Shown here piece after piece: positions 35,401-40,496 of a stretch of DNA of 64,000 nucleotides (within the stretch, counting starts at the first letter, position 1; every line of letters starts with the position of its first letter). A model generated the notes under the pieces. The model did not search any database. It worked only from the letters and a program-made list of their open reading frames with translations, and was not told where the DNA came from. The translations under genes were made by a program, and so were the position numbers. Source of the DNA: Mytilus edulis (taxonomy: Eukaryota; Mollusca; Bivalvia; Mytilida; Mytilidae); assembly GCF_963676685.1 (NCBI RefSeq), contig NC_092346.1, positions 76,771,821-76,835,820 of the forward strand, given 5' to 3'.

Positions 35401-37350
35401 GAGATTCACATGAATTTAAATTCACGTGAAATTGATGTGAATGAAATTTGCCTGTGTATATCAAAAATAATATTTGGTCAAGAGAGCGTGGTCCTCTCCC
35501 TACAGCTATGTACATCCCCAAACTCCGAAATAATGGTGACGTTGCTTCATTAGACTAACAACGTAGCAAAGAGAACGTTACCGCTGTTTCGTAGTTTGGC
35601 ACAGTCCTGTGATTTCACACGCCATACAACTATGTGGGTACATCTGTATTTATATGTTTATAATAAAACCACTGTGAACAATTATGTGAATCGTTCGCAT
35701 AAGCAGGCTACATTTGCAAATCAAAGAACTATTTGAAAATCGACTAAAATCTGCTTTTAACGAAGATCCGAAAGAGCCCGGATTGAAACGTCATTAACTG
35801 ATGACTGCCTTGAAACTTGAATAACTAACTAGAAAATTGGTGAGACGAACGTCGACCACTCAAAGGATTATTTTCGATTTAAAGTTCGAGCCTTATGATT
35901 TATTATATCAAATTACTTTAAAGAAGAACACCAAAGTAAATACTGTATAGGTTTTATTTGCATTCTATACTTCTATAGAATAGACGTGCATTTCCATGAT
36001 AATGTGCTTTTCAATTCTTAACGCACCAAACGCTCCTACTGCAGTCCAGTTCTTTAGCTCAATTTGGATTTGTCATATTTATGCGAAACAGGTTGATTAT
36101 CAGGAAATAATGTAACAAAACGATTTCAGCAGCCAATCTCTCTCCTGTAACATTGAGGTGGCATGATCAGCAAAATCCCTGTCAACCGATTGGATTTTAA
36201 CTATTGAGTACTAATGTGTTACATATTATTTAGAGTAAAAAAAATCATATCAAAAATGCAAAAGTAAAAAAGTAAAAAAGTAAAAACGTATTGGATTATT
36301 ACAATCCATCAACATCTCGGGCGTATTTGAATCATTTAGTAGGTAAGTATAATTAACCAACGACATGAATCATGAGCTGGAAATTGGATTTTTTTAAATG
36401 TGAAACAAAGTAAGAATTCACGCTTTGGGGTTAAATTTTCGTCCCCTTAATTACACAACCTCGTTACTCACTTTACTTCTGGATACATAATAGTTGAATT
36501 GCATCAAACTACAACAGACTAGGTTGTATATTATTTTATAGCTACTTAAAGACTGATGCAAATCTCCTTCGAAGTAGTAATTATGACAGGAGAACTGCAT
36601 TACATCTAGCGGTTGCAGAAGGACATTATGATTTAGTTGAATTTATCATTGGGGAAATCGAGAAACATCAAATCAATAAACCAGACAGGTAAGACTGATG
36701 TCCTTACATTATCTTGCTTGTCTTCATTTATCCCTTTACGAATTCTTAATTCACGTGTAATAAATTCATATATTTATTAGTTCATGTAGATCTTTACAAA
36801 TTCGCAATTCACAAATACCTCAAATTCATCACCATGATCTTATTTATATTGTCGGATCTAATTAAAGTTGTTAGAGACCATATATGCGTTCATAGGGTAG
36901 TTTGCCAGATCTCTTGATATTTCGGTGTATTCTGATACTGTTCCTCAAATTTTTCGTTAAGATTTCTTTGACGGAAAAGATGTTAAGTTGCATCTGGCAT
37001 AGTCTATAGCAAAATAAACATGTAGAACTTCTGCTTAACAAAACAAAACTTTGATTATTTCTTTTTTTAACGATCTACAAAGTGCAAAGCAAATAATACT
37101 GCATATTTTGTTCTTTCTTCGGCATTTCCACTTTATTCCTTTCTTACTACATCTATTTTCATGTTAAGTTAGTAAAAGTGATTCTACGTCATATACGTAA
37201 ATGAAAATCTTGTTTACTTATTTATTCAGATGGGGAATTACACCTCCGCATGAAGCTATGAAAAATTGTGACGACGATATAATTGAACTCTTCAAAAAGA
37301 ACATGAAGGAATCCGAGTTTTTGACATCATTTATGCAGTCCCCTTCATAG
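2334..37350 (+). CDS. Ankyrin-repeat protein with glutaminase-type C-terminal repeats, 12 exons (5'-partial)
   Basis: Joining twelve exons (each listed separately) gives an open frame of 471 residues plus stop, all with AG acceptors and GT donors and matching phases. The protein is four copies of a roughly 100-residue module. Each module has an 'A..G.i..lK' helix exon (a), a 'DYDxRTALHxA' ankyrin exon (b) and a 'RWxxTPxxEA' exon (c). The b+c pair matches the ankyrin tail of animal glutaminase, where YDxRTALHxAAAEG is followed by KDRWxNxP. Intron phases repeat as 2,2,0, so modules are phase-compatible and could be duplicated as three-exon blocks. Modules 2 and 3 have lost the RW signature. No glutaminase catalytic domain is visible; it may lie upstream or be absent. 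The gene could be a glutaminase or an ankyrin-only derivative. Ankyrin repeats normally mediate protein binding. Introns are full of transposons, including a nearly 10 kb Polinton unit. Confidence 0.85.
3156..3646 (+). repeat. Dispersed 'TATGCCCC...TTCTTG' repeat, copy 2 with internal duplication
   Basis: Same family as 1480-1832. The conserved block 'AGGTTAAAGTTTTTGGT' to 'AAACATA.AAAATG.TAG' appears twice in tandem (about 3280-3435 and 3449-3608), so this copy is longer. The TCCG/TTCG tract at 3205-3275 is short and impure. Confidence 0.75.
4158..4307 (+). CDS. Ankyrin gene exon 2 (module 1b)
   Basis: Acceptor TTTGTAG, donor GTATTT. 150 bp, phases 2/2. It carries 'DYDNRTALHIAV' and 'IVDFLLGEC', then ends in 'DMKDR', matching the first C-terminal ankyrin repeat of glutaminase up to its KDR. 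Confidence 0.88.
4310..4990. repeat. Degenerate dispersed repeat related to 39860-40335
   Basis: Contains 'AGCTCCTGACTGAGAC' followed by 'CAAACTCCCAACCCTATAC', aligning with 'GGCTCCTGACTTGGGAC' and 'TCTCAACCCTCCCCCTATAC' at 40098-40180. A 'AGTCTCATTGAAAATG' segment near 4373 resembles the 'CAATGAGA' segment of other copies. Noncoding; its boundaries are uncertain. Confidence 0.5.
5271..5349 (+). CDS. Ankyrin gene exon 3 (module 1c)
   Basis: Acceptor TTATTTTAG, donor GTAAGA. 79 bp, phase 2 start and phase 0 end. It encodes 'RWNNTPLSIAKEPGHEEVYK', the closest match in the window to the second glutaminase ankyrin repeat (KDRWNNTP..EA..FGH..V.K). Confidence 0.88.
5877..5962 (+). CDS. Ankyrin gene exon 4 (module 2a)
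   Basis: Acceptor TTGTATAG, donor GTATTT. 86 bp, phases 0/2. It encodes 'YELLDAGANGKIEVLKR', the module-opening helix. Confidence 0.82.
6345..7125. repeat. Fold-back element with 'GGCCAATAT...ATATCAAGC' inverted ends
   Basis: The left end reads GGCCAATATCGATATCAGCC then CCATATCAAGC (6380-6418). The right end at 7080-7120 reads CTTGATATGGG, GGGCTGATACC and GGCCAATATGG, its inverse. The right end is itself a hairpin: 7028-7069 pairs with 7081-7123. No transposase ORF lies between. Likely a non-autonomous DNA element; no clear target duplication was found. Confidence 0.5.
7380..7660 (-). repeat. 3' tail of an RT element (reverse orientation)
   Basis: Reverse complement of a repeat also seen at 16020-16240 (+). 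Shared parts include the AACACGACGGGTGACACATGTG-like block, 'CACCAAAAACTGG' and the run of AAAAAGACAAACAGACAAA. At 16020 the same block follows a reverse-transcriptase fragment, so I read it as the 3' end of that retroelement. Confidence 0.5.
7980..8120 (+). CDS. Ankyrin gene exon 5 (module 2b)
   Basis: Acceptor AATTACAG, donor GTAAGC. 141 bp, phases 2/2. It contains 'LRDYDGRTALHLAAAENQ' and ends 'SIPDR'. This is the most conserved copy of the YDxRTALHxAAAE signature. Confidence 0.9.
8314..8353 (-). ncRNA. Minimal hammerhead ribozyme motif
   Basis: On the minus strand the order is UGUUC / CUGAUGA / GG-UAAAU-CC stem / GAAA / A-GCGC-U / UUC / GGACG. Helix I pairs UGUUC with GGACG (two G-U), helix II is short, and helix III is two base pairs closed by GCGC, as in retrozyme and Penelope hammerheads. 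The core CUGAUGA and GAAA are intact and the cleavage triplet is UUC. Confidence 0.6.
8878..9250 (+). repeat. Dispersed repeat family B, copy 1
   Basis: Runs from 'AACATTGCCATAAAAGCAG' through 'CCTGTACCAAGTCAG', 'GTAACCCGGATTTGTT' to 'CATCGGTATACTGCTGTTGC'. The same ordered blocks recur at 13120-14075, and inverted pieces at 31900-31975 and 38110-38180. Noncoding. Confidence 0.65.
9290..9420 (+). repeat. Short dispersed repeat shared with 46465-46570
   Basis: 'AAAATCACAAAAATACTGAA' followed by an 'AGAGGAA' segment and 'CACATGGCAAAATCAAA' is matched in order at 46480-46550. No coding potential. Probably the end of a retroelement 3' region. Confidence 0.5.
9808..10957. mobile_element. Non-autonomous element with about 178 bp terminal inverted repeats
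   Basis: 9808-9985 and 10780-10957 are near-perfect inverted repeats, opening CTTATGGTGACTTGAG and ending near ACCTTGTCCAAAATT. The 0.8 kb interior has no ORF; it contains a local duplication 'ATATCTGAAAAAAAAACTAC' around 10570-10620. Long-TIR MITE or fold-back element. No target-site duplication could be fixed. Confidence 0.7.
10979..11121 (-). repeat. Palindromic tRNA-derived repeat
   Basis: Two 48 bp arms (10979-11026 and 11074-11121) are inverted copies containing TGCCGGGATTCGACTCATGC. The minus strand across the centre reads like a tRNA: an A-box-like TAGCGCGTTGGA and a B-box-like GAGTCGAATCCC. It cannot fold into a normal tRNA because the T-arm half is duplicated as an inverted arm. 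A tRNA-derived SINE turned into a fold-back is inferred. Confidence 0.55.
11259..11355 (+). CDS. Ankyrin gene exon 6 (module 2c)
   Basis: Acceptor TGTTCAG, donor GTGAGT. 97 bp, phase 2 start and phase 0 end. It encodes 'RENRRPFNEATNEDIKSLL', a diverged c exon that keeps the RxxxxPxxEA spacing but has lost the Trp. Confidence 0.78.
11356..13119. other. Intron sequence, no recognisable feature
   Basis: AT-rich intron. A 60-70 bp stretch near 12190-12260 ('AAAGTCAGGAATATGACAG') resembles part of repeat family B. Short reading frames such as 12467-12742 lack codon bias or family resemblance. Confidence 0.4.
13120..14075 (+). repeat. Dispersed repeat family B, copy 2, interrupted by a MITE
   Basis: Blocks 'AACATTGCCATGTAAGCGG', 'CCTGTACCAAGTCAGG' and 'GTAACCCGGATTTGTT' match copy 1. 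The last block 'TGACTTTTGAACAGCGGTAT' lies beyond an insertion at 13396-14033. Deleting the insertion restores the order seen at 9112-9175. Confidence 0.65.
13396..14033. mobile_element. PIF/Harbinger-type MITE, TTA target duplication
   Basis: Terminal inverted repeats GGTAGCAATACACAGTTAG / CTAACTGTTTATTGCTACC flank 638 bp without an ORF. TTA is present on both sides (13393-13395 and 14034-14036), the 3 bp target typical of PIF/Harbinger. The interrupted family-B repeat supplies an empty-site comparison, which makes the ends firm. Confidence 0.85.
14400..14590 (+). repeat. Fragment of RT-element 3' tail
   Basis: 'GTCTTTAGTTTTCTATATTG', 'TTTGTCTGTTTA', 'AGCCATAGCGTTGTC' and 'GTCCCTCTCGTAT' occur in the same order as at 16133-16255. 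Noncoding relic. Confidence 0.55.
15262..15500 (-). pseudogene. Reverse-transcriptase relic (Penelope-like type), C-terminal fragment
   Basis: The minus strand is similar at DNA level to 40545-40765, the 3' part of the RT relic there. Readable pieces include 'TNFYHRYKDIIRKYKS', 'ISYPIIHGNILYNAHKC' and 'HSPQKL', with stops between. It is one of several relics of this family in the window and ends just before an ankyrin exon. Confidence 0.65.
15522..15598 (+). CDS. Ankyrin gene exon 7 (module 3a)
   Basis: Acceptor ATGTTTTAG, donor GTATAT. 77 bp, phases 0/2. It encodes 'FLVMDAASKGQLHNLKDR', aligned with the other module-opening exons. Confidence 0.78.
15781..16420 (+). pseudogene. Reverse-transcriptase relic and its 3' tail
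   Basis: 'EGQLKTKLYDKRDDFSLPIV' starting near 15793 is a conserved RT/thumb segment of the Penelope-like family, also seen as 'KIYDKRDDFSFPIV' at 40497-41276. A second frame has 'LLLNVEFQMVKLKSFLRK'. It is followed by the noncoding tail repeated at 14400 and, inverted, at 7380. Broken by stops and frameshifts. Confidence 0.65.
16545..16836 (+). repeat. Dispersed 'TATGCCCC...TTCTTG' repeat, copy 3
   Basis: Shortest and cleanest copy: TTTTATGCCCCATTTAGAGG start, GTCCG/TTCATCCG tract at about 16600-16640, conserved 'AGGTTAAAGTTTTTGGTC' block, end 'CTGCGGACACATTCTTGTTT'. Confidence 0.78.
16837..18982. other. Intron with minor repeats only
   Basis: 'CTTTCAAGTTGGATGA' followed by 'AAAATGCATA' occurs twice (17495 and 17932), a diverged local duplication. 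18417-18450 resembles the 'GAAGATGTGGTATGATTGCC' SINE-like repeat. 18724-18752 is a near-perfect 29 bp palindrome (AGAGACATATAA...). Nothing coding. Confidence 0.45.
18983..19117 (+). CDS. Ankyrin gene exon 8 (module 3b)
   Basis: Acceptor TTTCTTTCAG, donor GTACAT. 135 bp, phases 2/2. It encodes 'CDYFKNTPLHVAASKAKLKD' and 'VKYLLNERKVS', ending 'RNR'. The YDxRTALH signature has become YFKNTPLH. Confidence 0.83.
19118..21412. other. Intron, mostly featureless
   Basis: Apart from the hammerhead motif at 19688-19731, AT-rich sequence with no supported gene, terminal repeat or RNA. Confidence 0.4.
19688..19731 (-). ncRNA. Minimal hammerhead ribozyme (retrozyme type), slightly decayed
   Basis: Minus strand order: GCGUCA / CUGAUGA / GUCU-loop-AGAC / GAAA / C-GCGC-U / UUC / UGGCGC. 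Helix I (GCGUCA:UGGCGC) and helix II are complete and the core is intact. Helix III keeps only its A-U pair because G16.2 is U, so activity is doubtful. Confidence 0.7.
21413..21623 (+). CDS. Ankyrin gene exon 9 (module 3c, extended)
   Basis: Acceptor CATTTCCAG, donor GTAAGT. 211 bp, phase 2 start and phase 0 end. It begins 'SFWKTPVQLVEEKM' (c-exon pattern) and then has about 55 extra, highly charged residues rich in Lys and Glu ('KEVKNVLELAEKDAREVKAE'), probably a helical or coiled-coil linker. Confidence 0.83.
22196..23795 (+). pseudogene. Polinton packaging ATPase (A32/FtsK-HerA type), left copy, frameshifted
   Basis: The first part (from ATG 22196) has a C2H2 zinc finger starting CPVCQLQFS, then a proline tract. 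A frameshift near 22450-22475 separates it from the ATPase part. The ATPase has Walker A GPTSCGKT (about 22500), Walker B 'MIILDDLM' and the motif 'TEGSHHRNLSVVVLN' typical of viral A32-like genome-packaging ATPases of Polintons and adintoviruses. A C-terminal Cys/His motif ('CYDCG...HIKHWC') and an acidic tail follow. In the finger the first zinc-binding His is replaced (RQY for RHH in the right copy), and 15 nt are missing in the C-terminal Cys/His motif. Reading the upstream part in the other frame gives an Arg-rich N-terminus, which I take as an artefact. Confidence 0.8.
24635..26194. mobile_element. PIF/Harbinger-type element inserted in integrase
   Basis: Ends GGCCGTGTTCACA and TGTGAACACGGCC are perfect inverted repeats of 13 bp with weaker matches further in. 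TTA is duplicated at 24632-24634 and 26195-26197. Removing it rejoins the integrase frame through 'FKLGDRVR'. No transposase is visible, so it is non-autonomous. It carries a second MITE. Confidence 0.85.
25016..25983. mobile_element. Nested, decayed MITE related to 53776-54056
   Basis: 'GGCAGCTACCAATTGATTTT' at the left and 'CAAATGGTTGTTTCC' at the right match the ends of the MITE at 53776-54056. The interior shares 'CAGCTGCCACTAT' and 'AATGCTAAAATTGA'. It has a long C-tract at 25921-25939. It lies inside the Harbinger element. Confidence 0.6.
26517..28150. other. Interior of Polinton unit, no gene recognised
   Basis: Sequence between the left integrase end and the MULE relic. AT-rich; no polymerase, capsid or protease motif found. 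'TAAAAGATAAATATACATG' type tracts only. Confidence 0.4.
28175..28745 (-). pseudogene. MULE-type transposase relic (C-terminal part)
   Basis: Minus-strand reading gives 'LSIDYETATNNATQTVCPG', then 'GCFFHFTQCIWRKAQKYGLQ', 'LLVPLVPPHLVDDVW', 'VTEFWVENYRF' and 'TNHLEGWHNKHKKRLK', the ordered signature of animal Mutator-like (MULE) transposases. Stops (for example after 'ENEDIT') and a frame change near 28415 break it. Probably a separate transposon that entered the Polinton unit; its ends were not found. Confidence 0.75.
28746..29233. other. AT-rich spacer
   Basis: Very AT-rich, no ORF or terminal repeat recognised. Confidence 0.4.
29234..29809 (-). pseudogene. Polinton integrase, right copy, 3'-truncated
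   Basis: Starts MSAWEKYLKEIYF at 29809 and is open for 191 codons. All three DDE residues are present (D in 'QWSADLMDM', D in 'IRTDMGQEF', E in 'SVSERVIK'). Homology to the left copy ends just after this, so the C-terminal third and chromodomain are lost; the last residues 'SLLFAHF' come from other sequence. Confidence 0.82.
29874..31488 (-). pseudogene. Polinton packaging ATPase, right copy, frameshifted
   Basis: From ATG 31488 it encodes an intact C2H2 finger (CPVCKLQFS...RHHRNKH), a proline tract and the ATPase core in one frame: Walker A GPTSCGKT, Walker B 'MIILDDLM', sensor 'SVVVLNQNLYF'. A frameshift in an A-run near 30725-30737, another near 30365 and a stop near 30125 split the C-terminal part, which has a second Cys/His motif 'CDDCGVV...HDLQRQIKH' and an acidic tail 'DDEDDEEDTDED'. 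N-terminally it is better preserved than the left copy. Confidence 0.8.
31769..33170. other. Intron, small repeat fragment only
   Basis: 31900-31975 holds an inverted fragment of family B ('AAATAAAGGCAACAGTAGTA', 'ATCGCTGTCCG'). The rest is AT-rich with nothing recognised. Confidence 0.4.
33175..33420 (+). mobile_element. Retrozyme-like repeat unit containing a hammerhead
   Basis: 'GAAATACTAAGGCTTTT', 'ACCTCAGGAATAGATTACC', 'GCTCTTCAACTTCGTACTTT', hammerhead, then 'CCTGGTATCTATGATGAG' match the units at 49790-50590 in order. No ORF. Retrozymes are small noncoding retrotransposons bearing hammerheads, known from mussels. Confidence 0.7.
33320..33363 (+). ncRNA. Minimal hammerhead ribozyme, core intact
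   Basis: GCGUCA / CUGAUGA / GUCU-UUUGU-AGAC / GAAA / C-GCGC-G / UC / UGGCGU. Helix I has six pairs (one terminal G-U plus one internal U-G), helix II four, and helix III is the minimal two pairs. Cleavage would follow GUC. All conserved core bases are present. Confidence 0.8.
33421..33532 (-). repeat. SINE-like dispersed repeat, inverted copy
   Basis: The reverse complement contains 'GAAGATGTGGTTTGAGTGCC', 'AATGAGACAATTCTCCATCC' and 'AGGTCAAGGTACGGCCTTCA', the blocks seen at 33886-33960 and 57849-57975. Confidence 0.6.
33538..33650. repeat. CATATGG/CGTATGG palindromic cluster
   Basis: 'CATATGGTC' or its complement recurs at least six times in about 110 bp in both orientations with 'GACCATA' spacers. 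Function unknown. Confidence 0.5.
33886..33960 (+). repeat. SINE-like dispersed repeat
   Basis: 'GAAGATGTGGTATGATTGCC', 'AATGAGAAAATGACACAGAA' and 'TTAACAACTATAGGTCACCG' recur at 57849-57975. Confidence 0.6.
33961..34800. other. Intron, nothing recognised
   Basis: No exon or repeat signature supported; ends with an acceptor polypyrimidine tract before 34801. Confidence 0.4.
34801..34892 (+). CDS. Ankyrin gene exon 10 (module 4a)
   Basis: Acceptor TTTTTAG, donor GTAATT. 92 bp, phases 0/2. It encodes 'RIYMFLNKASKGDIKAIKR'. It is separated from exon 9 by a 13.2 kb intron holding the Polinton unit. Confidence 0.85.
35020..35460. mobile_element. MITE-like element built of TTCACGTGAA/TTCACATGAA palindromes
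   Basis: Ends GTATACAGGTAAAATTTG and AAATTTGCCTGTGTATAT are inverted. The interior is about 20 palindromic 10-mers, TTCACGTGAA, TTCACATGAA and variants, most with CACGTG or CACATG centres. 'CACCTCAAAC.AGCTTATAC' at 35075 is inverted at 35382-35402, so the interior is itself symmetrical. No ORF. Confidence 0.65.
35461..36541. other. Intron, nothing recognised
   Basis: Only a short A/AAAAAGT microsatellite at 36256-36287. Confidence 0.4.
36542..36688 (+). CDS. Ankyrin gene exon 11 (module 4b)
   Basis: Acceptor TTTTATAG, donor GTAAGA. 147 bp, phases 2/2. It has 'NYDRRTALHLAVAEGHYDLV' and ends 'KPDR', a strong glutaminase-type ankyrin repeat. Confidence 0.9.
37230..37350 (+). CDS. Ankyrin gene exon 12 (module 4c, terminal)
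   Basis: Acceptor TTATTCAG. Phase 2 start. It encodes 'RWGITPPHEAMKNCDDDIIE' and ends 'SFMQSPS' with a TAG stop at 37348-37350. This keeps the RWG.xP..EA signature. Confidence 0.9.
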
Positions 37351-37579
37351 TAAAGAAAGGGTCTAATTGTTATTGTTTATACTTGTATATAATCGAAATT
37401 AACATAGATTTTGTTGAATATTTTATATGTTACAATATTTTATTATATATACTCTATTGAGATTGTCAGTATTTGTCTGTGATATAAAGAATGTAGAAAT
37501 GTTTAACTATAGTGCCGAATGTTTGTGTCATTAAAAACAGAATATTTATAAGACAATTATTGCGTCTTTTTATCCTACT

Positions 37580-37585
37580 AATAAA
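37580..37585 (+). terminator. Candidate polyadenylation signal AATAAA of the ankyrin gene
   Basis: AATAAA 230 bp after the stop; an ATTAAA variant lies at 37530-37535. Either could serve the transcript. Confidence 0.5.
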
Positions 37586-37852
37586 GCTCGTGTATTGATT
37601 CTGCAAGTACCATTGAACGAACTAGTCGCTATAAATAAATATGGATCACATATGGAAGAAATAAATAGGTTGTAAATTGAAAAATCAAGCATTCCAAATG
37701 ATAAGTTCCTTTTCAGACAAATATTTGTTTTGCTGAAGTTAGATGTTTTACAGAGCATAAAATTGTCCCTAACTAACACCCGTCAATGCTGATCAATCAT
37801 TTTTATGATACGATCTTGAACTATTACTTCGTGATATTTGTTTCAAAATAAG

Positions 37853-37971
37853 AAAGAGGAATACAGGAGTAAAAAAGAAGATAATGCATACGATTTAATA
37901 ACATTTCTCGAGGATGGAGACGTAGATTGTATTTACTCTATTATTTACATGATTATAATCCAGTGGTTCAG
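37853..37971 (+). pseudogene. Possible orphan a-type exon downstream of the ankyrin gene
   Basis: AG acceptor, open phase 0 start, GT donor giving phase 2 end (119 bp), exactly the phases of the other a exons. It encodes 'KEEYRSKKED', then 'AYDLITFLEDGDVDCIYSI', which loosely matches the module-opening helix. No matching b exon was found downstream, so it may be the remains of a fifth module, an alternative exon, or chance. Confidence 0.35.
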
Positions 37972-38099
37972 GTACTACAGAAAAAAAGGGCAGGAACCGT
38001 TATTTTTGATCACATTCATGTTTGCAAGGTAAAAAACAGTTCTGCCGAAATCGTTCATCAGGATCGAAACTATGTTACTTCTTGAATAATAAATTGTAA

Positions 38100-38350
38100 C
38101 AGATTACATGAAATAGGTGGAACCTGGACTAAATAAAAGCAACAGTATTATACCGATGTCCAAAAGTCATAAATCGGTTTAAGCAAATTTAAATCAGTGT
38201 TACATACTAAAACAGAGTAACACACAACTATAAAAGGAAAACAATGGAACAACAGAAACACTTAAATGCTCCCAAAAAAATCATGTCTTGTTTTAGGATA
38301 TTTTAAGAAAAAAAGTGGGTTGAACCGGAATTATAGCTAGCCAAACTTCC
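38100..38350 (-). repeat. Family B repeat, inverted fragment
   Basis: 'AAATAAAAGCAACAGTATTA', 'TACCGATGTCCAAAAGTCAT' and 'GGTTGAACC' are the reverse of blocks in copy 1 (8930-9190). Confidence 0.5.
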
Positions 38351-39149
38351 CTCTTATATGACAATATCGCTAAAATGGCAATACTACGCGACTGTATGAT
38401 TTTGATTGGATTTTTTATGATGTTATTTTATGTATTTTAGTGACTATGTAAAGAAAACTAAAATATAATTATATTTGTAATGGTGTTATTATTTGTATTT
38501 CCTAACATGTCAGTCTTTTTTCTGTGTATAAACAAAACAATCATGTGTACATAGTTGTTTTCAACCTCAAATCATACAAATGAAATAGCTTGAGTTTTTT
38601 TTATCCTAACTTTTACATCCATGTAGGAATAAAATTTAAATAAACTAACTGTAATATAAGGCAAGATAATGTAAGACCAAAACGAAAACACACTTAAAAA
38701 CAAACAACATAAAACAAGAACATTTTAGACGAATCACGAGTAACTCGACTATACTGACAAATGAAGCATAAGTGAAAAATACCAAAAATACAGAATTCAA
38801 CAAATGATAAGACGTAACACAATATCCAATCGGCCGGGAAAAGAAACATCAAACTAAATACATGAATGTTGGATGTATAAATACCGAGACACGTTGTATA
38901 GTAATGCGAATTCATATTCGGGAAAAGTCACGTTATGTGTTTAGCAGACCAGACGGCGTAGACAGTAAACCAAAATCTAAGATCGCTAGTTAGTTTAGAC
39001 ACAGACCCATCGTATATTTCTACCAATTCATGATGGTGTTTCAAAAATTTAACAAAGTGTCAATTTGAATCTTAACTCCGTTGGAGCAGTTTCTGCGTAA
39101 GGAGCACACTCCTTTATATGAATTCCGTATAGAGTGAACATGCACAAGC
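38351..39149. other. Nothing recognised
   Basis: AT-rich intergenic sequence with no supported feature. Confidence 0.4.
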
Positions 39150-39740
39150 TTAACTTATATTACCAATGAGATATTTACACACTATACGATTGGGTCGATA
39201 GTATGTTACTGCTGGGAAGTTTGAAATTGTTATTTGGGAAGTACTGAAATTATACTTTAGTATGAAGTCGTCACTCTGTGTCAATATTGAGTAAAAATCA
39301 AGATTTGAACCAGTCCTTCTAGTATCAGTAGTATCCTTAATTTCAAACTCACTGGGATATATGAGATGCAAGTACTGACTGAAATATGTGTTATAATGTG
39401 ATAGGACATCATCAATATATCTGAAAGTAAAAATAAAGAATTTCGCTGCGTGCTTTTTTCTTTTTGTCTTTTAGAAGTAGAAGGTTCTGAAGGAATTCTA
39501 CTTCATGCGAATACAAAAACAATTCGGCCAGTAGGGTGAACATAGTACCCATTGGAATAGCGAATGTCTGTTGAAATATCAATTCTGCAAACTCAAATAA
39601 ATATATTGTCGATCAAAAAGTCATGCATTTTGATAATATAATCTTCAGTGTATTTTCTGATAGAATCAGTGTGGTTTATCACTAAATAAGAATAATTATA
39701 ACCCAAAACAAGAAATTCATATCTAAGATTCCAGTTTTTA
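39150..39740 (-). pseudogene. Reverse-transcriptase relic (Penelope-like type) 1
   Basis: On the minus strand, 'TLLAELFLYSHEVEFLQNLL' precedes the catalytic box 'FRYIDDVLSHYN' (near 39420), then 'YPSEFEIKDTTDT' and 'LDFYSILTQSDD'. It corresponds to the 'GTNCAPLIADLFLYCYE' ... 'RYLDDIL' ... 'IYPVEL' region of the neighbouring relic but is a different subfamily. Frameshifted and truncated. Confidence 0.72.
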
Positions 39741-39859
39741 TAGAAAAAAATCTCTTAAATGAGATTATGATGTTGATTTTTCTATTGAGCATGGAGGATA
39801 GTAGTGTAAGCGTCGAAACATTTAATAGAAAATTGCAGAAATTGTGATCTAAAGTTTAG

Positions 39860-40335
39860 TAAAATTGAGAATGGAAATGGGGAATGTGTCAAAGAGACAA
39901 CAACCCGACCAAATAAAAAACAACAGCAGAAGGTCACCAACAGGTCTTCAATGTAGCGAGAAATTCCCGCACCCGGAGGCGTCCTTCAGCTGGCCCCTAA
40001 ACATATATATACTAGTCCAGTGATAATGAACGCCATACTAAGTTTCAAATTGTACACAAGAAACTAAAATTAAAATAATACAAGACTAACAAAGGCCAGA
40101 GGCTCCTGACTTGGGACAGGCGCAAAAATGCGGCGGGGTTAAACATGTTTGTGAGATCTCAACCCTCCCCCTATACCTCTAACCAATGTAGAAAAGTTAA
40201 CGCATAACAATACGCACATTAAAATTCAGTTCAAGAGAAGTCCGAGTCTGATGTCAGAAGATGTAACCAAAGAAAATAAACAAAATGACAATAATACATA
40301 AATAACAACAGACTACTAGCAGTTAACTGACATGC
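39860..40335. repeat. Dispersed mussel-type repeat
   Basis: 'GAATGGAAATGGGGAATGTG', 'CAAAGAGACAACAACCCGAC', 'GCTCCTGACTTGGGACAGG' and 'CTCAACCCTCCCCCTATACC' in order. It shares blocks with the degenerate copy at 4310-4990. Noncoding. Confidence 0.6.
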
Positions 40336-40496
40336 CAGCTCCAGACTTCAATTAAACTGACTGAAAGATTATGATTTCATCATATGAACATCAGGTACAA
40401 TCCTTCCCGTTAGGGGTTTAGTATCATACCATCATAACATATATGAGAAGAAAATAACCCGTGTCATGCCAACAACTGTTTTTAGAATAAATGTGT

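Noticed and set aside
35785..35815. CTGATGACTGCC...GAAAC as a hammerhead
   Set aside because: No pairing for helix II or helix I.
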